Below, in pieces: positions 48,478 to 59,148 of a stretch of 64,000 nt of DNA. The position numbers and the translations under genes were made by a program. The first letter of the stretch is position 1; every line of letters starts with the position of its first letter. Under the pieces are notes generated by a model. It was not told where the DNA came from and searched no databases. It saw nothing but the letters and a program-made list of their open reading frames with translations. Source of the stretch: Cannabis sativa (lineage: Eukaryota; Streptophyta; Magnoliopsida; Rosales; Cannabaceae); assembly GCF_029168945.1 (NCBI RefSeq), contig NC_083603.1:10602001-10666000 (forward strand), read 5' to 3'.

Positions 48478-48630
48478 TGTAACATCTCCGCTTCAAGTCT
48501 CTATTGGGTTCTTATACCCACGGAATGAATAGCTCTTATACACGAGTACGTCACTTTGGCTGCTTAATGGACTGACGACTGACCCTACAGACCAACACGA
48601 GTGTTTCTATCGTGATTTATCTTCACTCGC
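48478..48630 (-). mobile_element. Truncated Cassandra LTR fragment
   Basis: It starts TGTAACATCTCCGCTTCAAG and follows the start of the Cassandra LTRs at 53983 and 54488 through CACGAGTGTTTC to CACTCGC. It stops before the 5S-like part. The C2 LTR starts 19 bp later, so C2 may have inserted at or near this fragment. Confidence 0.8.
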
Positions 48631-48648
48631 AAAATACAAGCTCGAACA

Positions 48649-48693
48649 TGTCATAATTGTCACAACTAGCTTTCTGTTATGACAATTATGACA
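48649..48693. repeat. Perfect 14-bp inverted repeat at the start of the C2 LTR
   Basis: TGTCATAATTGTCA (48649-48662) is followed after 17 bases by its exact complement (48680-48693), some 25 bp upstream of the TATA box. It could be a paired protein-binding site in the LTR promoter. That is an inference. Confidence 0.85.
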
Positions 48694-48716
48694 TCTACGC
48701 TCATTATCCAAAGTCC

Positions 48717-48724
48717 TATAAAAG
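48717..48724 (+). promoter_or_regulatory. TATA box of the C2 LTR promoter
   Basis: TATAAAAG preceded by TCC and followed by GGATCC is a good plant TATA box. Transcription would start roughly 30 bases on, near 48750, just before the GA run. Confidence 0.7.
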
Positions 48725-48770
48725 GGATCCTCTCCAATCAAGCTCAAGATCTAGAAACTCAGTGTGTGCT

Positions 48771-48953
<183 letters not shown>

Positions 48954-49024
48954 TGTGTCCCTTTGTAATTGAAGCAAAGCTTCACTCTATATACTATGAA
49001 CTACTCTTAACAGTTCATGTTTTT

Positions 49025-50909
49025 GTTGGAATTTATTTTACCAGGATCTTAGATCTACTCACAAGTATGTTGTTTAACACCCTAAATATGAACTTTCTAA
49101 AACGATAAATAAACACATATAAAGTTAAGAAAACCTTACATTGATGGCAGCAGAATAATGTCTCCTTCCACTAAGATCTCTAACCCTTGTATCCTTTCTG
49201 TCGCAGAGTATTATCAAGATCTGAGCCCGAATGTCCTTCTCTTTGTGTGTGATCCTTCACAGTCTTCCAATCTATGATTGAGGTACCACTTGCTGTCTGT
49301 GGGCACTTACTCTATCACTAAGGTTCAAAATTTAAAACAAGAAAAGAGACAGGGTAGGTTTCGGCTATAGAGAGAAAGGGAAGGCTCAGTTTTCTGAAGA
49401 GAGAATTTTCTGACAGAAAGCTTGTTGAAAACTTATGATTTGACTGAGCCATCACTTTCTATTTATAGGCAACTACTAGGTTTAGGTTAGTAATTATTTG
49501 GCATTAAAATAATGAAAATTTCAATTTAAAAAACCACCCCAAGTGGCCGGCCATGGTGTGTAATGGGCCTTACTTGGTTTTTGTAGTTTTCACAAATTTT
49601 ATTTCTATTTTCTCAAAAATGCCAATTTTCCAATTCTAACTATTTAAATGCCAAAACTAATTATTTAATAACTAAAATAGATTATTAAATAATATTGTCA
49701 TTTAATTTAATTATTAATTAGACATATAAAGTCTATTAATAAATAAATAAACATAGAATCTCTTTTCTTTACAATTTCGCCCCTGCTTAGTGAAAATTCA
49801 CAAATTAGACGTAGTCTAACTTTAGAATTATAATTGATTAATCACAAATCAATTATTGAGTCTTACAAGCTGTATAGTCTCAACTAGAATGGGGACCATG
49901 GATCTATATGCTGAGCTTCCAATAAGTGAACCAAATTTACTAAGTAAATTCCTACTTATTAATTCTTCGTTGAATCCACTCTTAGAACTTAGAATTGCAC
50001 TCTCAGACTTATATAGAGCATATTATATGTTCCACGATATAGATATGCTATCTCATTTAACCATTGTTATAATCTTATTGTGATCAAAGATCCTCTATAT
50101 AGATGATTTACATCGAGATGGGATAATTTTACCGTTCTCACTCCTCAATGTATTTTGCCCCTTAAAACACTTAGCTACCTGTAAATGATGTTTAGTGATC
50201 TAAGAATTAGTCACTTAAACAAGAGCTCATCCATTTACTTCTATTTAGCTAAGCTCGAACGGAATCATCACTTGACTTCTATACACCAGTAAAAGCTATA
50301 GATTCCATATTTATGTTCAACACTCCCACTCAATCATACTATCATGTTCCCAAAATATACGTATCACCCTGACCCAAAAGTAGGCTTAACTAATAAATCA
50401 AAGAACATGAATAGTACTCCTGAGTTGAGCCTAAGCATATCAGGATTTAGATTCTTTTAATCTTAAGATCAACTACTGATATTGACTTGGAAAGATATAA
50501 CGGTAACCTTATAATATCTTAACTAAGTTGCAATATCGGTCCAGTCCAATGTATACTCCATACATTCGAAACTAGTATACTTTACCAATGTCTTGGAAAG
50601 AACATAACACTTACTTCAAGTGTAAGTACACATCATCGCTGATTATCACATTGGTGTAAATCCAAAACAATGATGAAACAGGGACTTAGTCTTTTGATTC
50701 ATATGATCACAATCACATTCTACTGTGTTGACGATAGTGTAATTGTGAATAAACATATGATCTGGACTTAACTGATTTTGTGTGTAAATGTAATAAACAT
50801 ATTAAAACTTTAGCATGTAAAATTCATGCAAACATAAATCACTTCAAATTTCTTATATTGATAACTAATCAGATTGTAAAGGGTTTTATTTAGGGCACAA
50901 AACCCAACA
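49025..50909 (-). repeat. C1 LTR, left copy (3' LTR)
   Basis: Near-identical to 59149-61004. The main difference is about 29 extra bases near 49771-49799 (TTCGCCCCTGCTTAGTG...), which account for the length gap. The minus-strand sequence inside it, CAAGTGGGAGTTT, fits a polypurine tract. Confidence 0.93.
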
Positions 50910-50982
50910 AACTCCCACTTGCACTAACATAAAACAAAGTGTGCAAATAAATCAATCTGTTGTCTTGATCTTCAGATCAAGT

Positions 50983-52972
50983 GTAGTATATTTGAATCCA
51001 CCCAAACTTCTGGAAACTAGTTCATAAATATGTTTATGAAACATCCTTTACTATATGCTTTACTCATCAAGGGTTACTGAAATCCTTACTGTTTTAAAGT
51101 ACATCTGAATAAACAGAAGACATATCTCTCATATTTTAAAATATGGAATTGAGATAATACAGCGTAGACTTTTCTTCAATAATATAACTTTCTGGTAATT
51201 TCGAATTTACAAAGTTACAATTCTTTTCTGGTAGAGCTTGAATTATTATAGAATAACTCCTCCACCCCCAAAGTAACCACCATCTCATAATTTCGAATGA
51301 GTTGGGGTAGATACAAGGACAACTGATATATAGTTCCTTAATATCTAACATATAGATCACTTTCATAAATCTTTCTTGAATATCTTCTAATGTTCCTTAT
51401 TTGATTACATCTCAAATAGCTCCCACTCAATAGCAGATGTCTGGTTAAATAAAAATTTTAACCTCTTATTGTTTGGAGAGTTATCTAGTTGTGACTTATT
51501 GTATTAGTCTGAAACTTTAAGTTTCTTTTAAGACTAAATCAACAACATAGCATACTAGTATTTGAAGTGAAAAATACTTGCTGGAAATTAAGTAATCAAA
51601 ATTAAGATACTATAAAATGTTATGAGGATTAAGAATTCTTGGATCAAGTCATTCGAATAGACTGAACTAGAGTTCTTTTATCTTATTCTCATAATTCTGA
51701 TAAGTTATATCTATCCACATGAATGGTTAGATTTGCTTTTCAGTAGTGTTCTTAAGTTCCTATCACAAGTGTCAACCTAATGAAGATGGGTAAAATACTT
51801 TTAAAATTCTCCCACTCAATTAAGGTAGTGTGATACATTATCAAAGAACTTTTATAGGTATCAATTTTTACTAAAACAGTAAAACTAAATTGGAACATAC
51901 AATCAAGATCAAGGATTTATACTGATAATAGCTAAGTCATTATATTACTTCCATGTTTAAAGAAAATATGTGTTACATAGTATATTTGAATCCACCCAAA
52001 CTTCTGGAAACTAGTTCATAAATATGTTTATGAAACATCCTTTACTATATGCTTTACTCATCAAGGGATACTGAAATCCTTACTGTTTTAAAGTACATCT
52101 GAATAAACAGAAGATATATCTCTCATATTTTAAAATATGGAATTGAGATAATACAGCGTAGACTTTTCTTCAATAATATAACTTTCTGGTAATTTCGAAT
52201 TTACAAAGTTACAATTCTTTTCTGGTAGAGCTTGAATTATTATAGAATAACTCCTCCACCCCCAAAGTAACCACCATCTCATAATTTCGAATGAGTTGGG
52301 GTAGATACAAGGATAACTGATATATAGTTCCTTAATATCTAACATATAGATCACTTTCATAAATCTTTCTTGAATATCTTCTAATGTTCCTTATTTGGTT
52401 ACATCTCAAATAGCTCCCACTCAATAGCAGATGTCTGGTTAAATAAAACTTTTAACCTCTTATTGTTTGGAGAGTTATCTAGTTGTGACTTATTGTATTA
52501 GTCTGAAACTTTAAGTTTCTTTTAAGACTAAATCAACAACATAGCATACTAGTATTTGAAGTGAAAAATACTTGCTGGAAATTAAGTAATCAAAATTAAG
52601 ATACTATAAAATGTTATGAGGATTAAGAATTCTTGGATCAAGTCATTCGAATAGACTGAACTAGAGTTCTTTTATCTTATTCTCATAATTCTGATAAGTT
52701 ATATCTATCCACATGAATGGTTAGATTTGCTTTTCAGTAGTGTTCTTAAGTTCCTATCACAAGTGTCAACCTAATGAAGATGGGTAAAGAATTTTAAAAT
52801 TCTCCCACTCAATTAAGGTAGTGTCATACATTATCAAACAACTTTTATAGGTATCAATTTTTACTAAAACAGTAAAACTAAATTGGAACATACAATCAAG
52901 ATCAAGGATTTATACTGATAATAGCTAAGTCATTATATTACTTCCATGTTTAAAGAAAATATGTGTTACATA
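50983..52972 (-). repeat. Tandem duplication of about 994 bp inside C1
   Basis: The block starting AGTATATTTGAATCCACCCA at about 50983 starts again at about 51977 and runs to GTGTTACATAG near 52972. The copies differ at only a few sites, for example CATATCTC versus TATATCTC near 51121 and 52115. Identical small frames appear in both and reflect the duplication, not genes. Confidence 0.9.
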
Positions 52973-53690
52973 GGGTATTGTGGATAAACTCCACCCCTGA
53001 GTTTATAGAGATTATGATCCACCCCTAAAGGTTATAAAGATCGTGATTCTCTAAGTGTGATAGAGATTATGTGGAGGTGAATACAATTTAGAGTTCATTA
53101 GATATAAAAGATCGTTGAACTGCATAGTTTTCTTAACTTTTCTCCACCCCTACCAGATCAAAAGATCCTTTTATTAAACAAATTCTTAATAATTGTATTA
53201 GAATTAACAATTATTAATAAACATAGAAATAGTTTCTGGTGTTTATTTAATATAACTCTATGAAGAGTTGTAAATATTATAGAATTTGCATCAATAATAA
53301 AAACACTTACACATATAAACATATAAATATAATGTAGTAAAAGATAAAGTAAATGCAGCTCAATCTCTAAATTGCAATTTGTTTGAATAGAAAAAAAAAC
53401 TTTATTAATAATAATAAAAAAATGTATTGCAACATTATGAGAAAAACAGGAATAAAATCCCTAACTAAAATTCGAAATCCAAATTGTCTTTAAACTAAAA
53501 CAATTAATTCAAAAATAGATAAATGAGCTTCATCTTCATCTTGGACGATCTTCACCCTTTGTCCAGCTTTCCGATCCAACTCATGAAGATAGCATCTGAG
53601 TTCAAGTAGCTTGGCCTATAAGAAGAAGAAACAAATAAACAAAGTTAGTTCAGAATCAATAATCCAATTGGACAATAATTCACTAAAACT
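52973..53690. other. C1 internal non-coding sequence
   Basis: AT-rich sequence with repeated CCACCCCTGAG/CCACCCCTAA words. There is no pol coding and no other gene. Confidence 0.5.
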
Positions 53691-54127
53691 CTTAAAGTTT
53701 ATAGAAAGAAATACCTTGTTTCTTTGCAAGAAGTTTAGGACATTGGGGTTTCCAACCTTTCTCATTGCAGTAGAAACACTTTCCTTTGAGTGCATCACCA
53801 GAAGCAGCAGCCTTTTTGTTTTTCATGGCTTTGGCACGCTTCTTGGTGTTTCTCCACTTCTTCTTAGACTTGGGTTTAGAAGTAGAGGCAATATTTGCCT
53901 TAGGTTTGACCATCCCATTACCATTCTTAGAATGTTGAGGCTTACTCCCTTTCTTCTTGGGTCCTCCAATCAAATTTTCATATGTAACGTCTCGCTTCAA
54001 GCCTCCATTGGGTCCTTACACCCACAGAATGAATGGCTCTTATACACGAGTACGCCACTCTGGTTGCTTCCTGGATTGATGACTGGCCCTACAGACCAAC
54101 ACGAGTGTTTCCAGCGTGCTTTGTCCT

Positions 54128-54247
54128 CACTCGCACGCTTCCTGGGAAAACTTCCCAGGAGGTCACCCATCCTGAAATTGCTCCCAGGTCAAGCACGCTT
54201 AACTGTGGAGTTCTTTCGTGATGGGCTACCGAAAAACAAGATGCACC
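54128..54247 (-). other. 5S-rRNA-like domain in Cassandra left LTR
   Basis: The minus strand contains AGTTAAGCGTGCTTG and GGATGGGTGACCTCCTGGGA, matching the internal control region (box A and box C) of plant 5S rRNA genes in order and spacing. The outer parts are diverged. It is not a functional 5S gene but may keep polymerase III promoter elements, as described for Cassandra. Confidence 0.88.
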
Positions 54248-54632
54248 TTGTTGATATAGGTAGTACCAATCAATCCATTTAAGCCCTCTTCAACTGTGTA
54301 GTCCCTTACCTACACAGTCTCATAATCATCCCACTTGACCTTCCCCAAGCGGTGTGGGATTGCACAGCTTACCCGGTGTTTCCCCTTACGGATCACGGGA
54401 CTACTGACTGTCACAATCACTCCCCCTTACGGGGTTCGACGTCCTCGTCGACCACACTTCCGGCTGGGTCAAGGCTCTGATACCATTTGTAACGTCCCCG
54501 CTTCAAGCCTCCATTGGGTCCTTACACCCACAGAATGAATGGCTCTTATACACGAGTACGCCACTCTGGTTGCTTCCTGGATTGATGACTGGCCCTACAG
54601 ACCAACACGAGTGTTTCCAGCGTGCTTTGTCC

Positions 54633-54752
54633 TCACTCGCACGCTTCCTGGGAAAACTTCCCAGGAGGTCACCCATCCTGAAATTGCTCCCAGGTCAAGC
54701 ACGCTTAACTGTGGAGTTCTTTCGTGATGGGCTACCGAAAAACAAGATGCAC
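54633..54752 (-). other. 5S-rRNA-like domain in Cassandra right LTR
   Basis: This second copy is identical by eye to the one in the left LTR through both control-region motifs. In the minus-strand orientation it lies in the 5' LTR, which would drive transcription. Confidence 0.88.
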
Positions 54753-55538
54753 CTTGTTGATATAGGTAGTACCAATCAATCCATTTAAGCCCTCTTCAAC
54801 TGTGTAGTCCCTTACCTACACAGTCTCAGAATCATCCCACTTGACCTTCCCCAGGCGGTGTGGGATTGCACAGCTTACCCGGTGTTTCCCCTTACGGATC
54901 ACGGGACTACTGACTGTCACATCATATGTCTGAAGGTCATTGACTAACTCATGAAAGTCTATGTCCTTTTTATTCATGACATAATTTGATGTATAGGGCA
55001 GAAATGCTGGAGTCAGACTATTCAAGATAAGACTTACTTGAGTAGTGTGATCCATTTCAACACCATGATCCTGGACTTCTTGGAAATAACTTGCCATGAG
55101 GAGAACGTGATCACGCACGTTTTGATGGGGTTCCATCCGTGCATTGATGTACTTCTTAGTCGCGTCAAAGCGAGACTGAAGAGATGCCCTACTGAATAGC
55201 TCAGTTAACTTCGTTATTACTTCAGCAGCCTTTTCGGTTTTAGAAAACCGAGTTTTAAGGGTGTCAACCATGCTGGAAAGCATAAAGTATAGAGCTTTGT
55301 CATTTTCTTTCTGCCAACGCTCATACTTTTCTTTCACAACTTTGGATGAATTGTCCCCCGGCACTTCTGGAGACGGCTCAGTTAACACAAACAAGGCACT
55401 TTCTCCTATGAGAGCAATATTAATGTCCTCAATCCATTTTGGAAAGTTAGATCCATTTAGCTTATTTTCGGTCAAGAGTGATAACATGGAATTCATCAAG
55501 GTTATACAGGATACTACAAAATAATAAATAGAAATCAA

Positions 55539-58500
55539 TAATGGTTTAACACAAAATCTAATTTAGAAATTATAAGCACATATCATGTAGGAATGATAAG
55601 AGAAAATACTAAAAAAAATACAATCCTAAATAATTTCTAAGGTTTTCAACAAACTGATATCAGTGTCCCGTTTAGGCGAGAGTCAAAGCTACCATCCATT
55701 GAATAGAGTTGTCAGCTCATGTAAAATGTTAAACATTCTAGCAACCTTTTATTCGATCAAGATTGGAATCCAGCGTTGTCCCGTTTAGGCGAGAGTCAAG
55801 GCCATTCTATCTTATGAGCTTCTACCATTGTTTCATATTTTGCAAGTCAAATATGGTCGCCACCATTAGGGTGATCCATACCATATAAAACACTTACAAA
55901 GCTACTTATCTTTCGAGATTAAACGGTGCGAACTTGCTAATGAACGTTCCTCCATTAGGGAGGACTACTCACTAAAACAAACGCTATGTAAAACCAACAA
56001 TGGAGATCGAATATCTTAATAATAATAAAGCTCATTCTTTAAAATGTATTTTCTTTATTATTTTAATAAAATATATTCATTAAATACGAATTTAGAATTA
56101 AAATTCTAAATTAGAATTTAATTTAATATTTATAAAATTATACTTAGATGGTGATTGAAATAAATTGAATTATTTCCATCTTAGTAGTAATTTTGATATA
56201 TAAATATTAAGAAAATTATTTAAGTTGTATTAATTTAAATTAATTTGCAACTTAAAATAAATTTTCATGAGAATATATTTAATGTATTTTGAAAAAGAAA
56301 GTATATAACTTTATTCTTGAAATACTTAAATAATAAATACTTAGAAAAAATACTTCAAGCAAAAATATCACCTATCTAGATTTTCCTTTGACTATTTAAT
56401 TCAATTTCTAATAATATATTTTAATTCATTTATTTTAAATTAATCAATAAATGAAAAAATCATTGATTTAAGTTGGTCCAAGAATTAATTAAAATAAATA
56501 ATTAATTTACAACTTAATCTATTTTTCAAGATAAATTCAAAATCATCTTGCATAATTAAAATGCAATTTCGAAATTGATTAATAAAAAAAGAGAAAAATA
56601 TATATTTTGAAAATTATTTAAATTTAAGTTGAAAAAATAAATTTCAACTAAAATTAATTTTCTATTTAATTAAGTGTCATGAAAAATAAATATTTAAGTA
56701 TCATGATGAAAATCAACTTAGATATTTAATTTTTAATTTAATTAAATGTATTAAATTCAAGAAATAAATAATTAAGTGTAGAGAAGGCTTAATTATTAAT
56801 CTCTAGTTTAATACTAGGAAAAAATATACTTAAATTAAATTGTACCAAAATTAATTATTTAAATAATTAATTTCACAATGTATAATATTTTCCTATTTAA
56901 TATTAGAAATAATAAGTAGTCTAGAAATAACTATCTAGAAAATATCTTATTTGACTAAGTATCTTTTCAACAAAAATTTGAAAAAATATCTAATTTAAGT
57001 TGCTATAGAAAAAATCTAGAACTTAAATATTTTCAAATTTAAATTTAATTAAATATCAAAAATTAAGTTGTAACCACTTAACTTGAAAAATATTCCATTT
57101 TAAGTTTAAAATCAACTTAAAAAGTATCTTAAGAATCTTTAATAACTAATGCCTAGAATTCCTCAACTTAATTTTAAATTTACATTAAATATTCAAATTT
57201 AAGTTAGATAAGAAAAATCAGTTAATATAACTAATTTGCAACTTAAATAGGAATATTTAATTAAATAAGTTTCAGAAAGAATCTAGTTAGTTAAAATTCT
57301 TTATTTAATTAAATACAAGAAAAATACAAATAGTTTGTGTAGAAATAATATCTAAAACTAAAAGTGTTTTTCTTAAAATTAACTTTAAAATATTAAAATA
57401 AATTTCATATATTTTAAAAGTTAATTATGTTGCTAATCAATTTTATTAGGTTAAACTAATATAATTAACCTAGCACAGTTATTCAAAACAGGCAAAGGGG
57501 CCTTCACAATTGGGGTAGTTCATGTGAGGGGGAGCTGGGTTCAGTATGTCGTACCCACTTCTATTGGCCCCCAACTCTCACACAAGGCCCAAAAGAGAGG
57601 AATTTAACCTTAAAATAAATAACTGTTATTAATTGAATAGGTCCAAAAACTAAATGGACCTAAGTAAAATCTATCATGGTGTGACATTTTATTTAGCAAC
57701 AACCTATATGCATCTATATAATAAAATAAACATATAGGCTCACACAGGCACACATTTGGATGGATCCTATCATGTTGCTAGGTCATACACAGATGAAAGA
57801 AGATTGTAAAATTTTACCCGTTACAAATTATTTACTTGACCAATTAAACCATGAGTTAAAATCAGATCATTGGATCTGTCAACAAGTTAACCATGGCTAT
57901 TTGCAATCAAGCAATAATAGGTTTTATGAAACTTACAAACAAGCTAAAACACATACTCCTGCAACAAGGTTAGCTGGATAGTTGGATGTAGGATTTATTT
58001 AAGTTTTAAATAATTAAATTTCGAAAAATAATTAAATAAAAAAATATTTATTTCGAATTAAAAAAAAATACATATTTTTCGAAATTAAGAAAAAAAAATA
58101 TTTAAAATTAAACCTACAATTTTGAAAAATTAGGTTTCAACTAACCTAAATATCCTTTCAAAATTTGCCAACTTTTTTTTTAAAAAAAATTAATGTTATT
58201 TTATAAATTAAATATACAATAAAAAATAAAAAAGATAAATAAATATCTCTTTCAGATTTTATGATTTAAATAAAATAACAAAATTTAAAAGTTATCAAAA
58301 TATCTTACTTCTATTTAAAATATCATGATTATAGTTATCTTATTTTAAATTTAAATAAGGTCAAATTAAAAAAAATATATATTTAATTTAAAAAAAAAAA
58401 ATTAATATCTGACCTTAAATTTAATAAGATAAGAATAATCAAATTTAAAAATAAGATAGATAATTAAGCAAAAAAGATAAATATTTACTATTTTCAAATT

Positions 58501-59130
58501 CAAATTACACTAATATCGTGAATTAATTTTAAAAAAATAATTAATTTAATTATGATATTTAGAATTGAAATAGAAATAGTAAATGTCTAAATACAAAACT
58601 ACACAAAAAAAATCGGAAGATAAATCCATGAAATAGCATGAAAATCGAAGAAAAACGAAAAAAAAAAATGCGAGCTGTACGGATAGTATGCTGTGCATAC
58701 TGTCCGCGCGCGCAAGGGGAGTGCACGGCCGAGAAAACTCGGCGCAGCAGGGGTGCTGCATGATTTTCGCGCGCGGATGGGCAAGATTCAGACAAGCGCT
58801 CAGTCGAGCAGCTGTCTGAACGCGTGCTGTCCGAGGGTGTCACCCTCGTCCGCGCGCGTAGCCCTCTTGCACGACCCTGATTTTTTCCGAAACTTCAAAA
58901 AATCATAACTAATTCAAATTAAATCGAAATTGAGTTCTCTAAAAAAGTAAATTGCTTAATTTTTTCCATACTATCCAATAAAAATAATTCCAGAAACAGA
59001 ATTTCAATTATTTTTCACGAAAATTCACAAACATCAATTAATCATCATATAACACATAACACAACATGAAACCATCCAAATAACAAACAATCGTTTTAAA
59101 GTCCAAATTTCTTGCAAGAAAATCAATTAC
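55539..59130 (-). other. Long AT-rich leader of C1
   Basis: No coding domain. Two copies of TGTCCCGTTTAGGCGAGAGT occur at about 55664 and 55774. A GC-rich island at 58680-58860 with CGCGCGC words interrupts otherwise 80%-AT-like sequence, and another non-AT patch is at 57480-57600 (GGGGCCTTCACAATTGGGG). Short frames here have no domain. Confidence 0.6.
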
Positions 59131-59147
59131 CATGGCTCTGAGGCCAG
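59130..59147 (-). other. C1 primer-binding site
   Basis: Next to the right LTR the minus strand reads TGGCCTCAGAGCCATGG, close to the initiator-Met site TGGTATCAGAGCCATGG with two changes. This sets the element's direction. Confidence 0.75.
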
Positions 59148-59148
59148 T

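Larger units (their letters stand above)
53983..54921 (-). mobile_element. Cassandra TRIM retrotransposon with 5S-like LTRs, apparently complete
   Basis: LTRs of 433 and 434 bp (53983-54415 and 54488-54921) start TGTAACGTC and end TGACTGTCACA. The internal part is only 72 bp. On the minus strand it reads LTR, TT, primer-binding site TGGTATCAGAGC (54474-54485), polypurine tract TAAGGGGGAGTGAT (54416-54429), LTR. TCATA flanks both sides (53978-53982 and 54922-54926), a perfect target duplication. Cassandra elements are tiny non-coding retrotransposons mobilised by other elements and known for carrying 5S rRNA sequence in their LTRs, as here. Confidence 0.95.
53692..55538 (-). pseudogene. C1 gag, split by the Cassandra insertion
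   Basis: The N-terminal part (about 55490-54922; the likely start is MNSMLSLLTENK rather than the upstream Met) is a copia gag of the UBN2 type, with LNGSNFPKWIEDINIAL and later NARMEPHQNVRDHVLLM. The C-terminal part (53982-53692) begins ENLIGGPKKKG and has a basic linker and a zinc knuckle CFYCNEKGWKPQC. Reading across the insertion gives LQTY directly followed by ENLIGG in the same frame, so gag was intact at that point when Cassandra landed. The knuckle lacks its His and is one residue short of CX2CX4HX4C. Confidence 0.82.

Noticed and set aside
51136..52360. Two almost identical 76-codon frames on the minus strand
   Set aside because: They are the same stretch of the 994-bp tandem duplication. 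No domain, and the surrounding DNA is retrotransposon non-coding sequence.
53611..54788. Plus-strand frames including the repeated MALIHEYATLVASWIDDW peptide
   Set aside because: The repeat is simply the two LTRs of the Cassandra element, which is non-coding.
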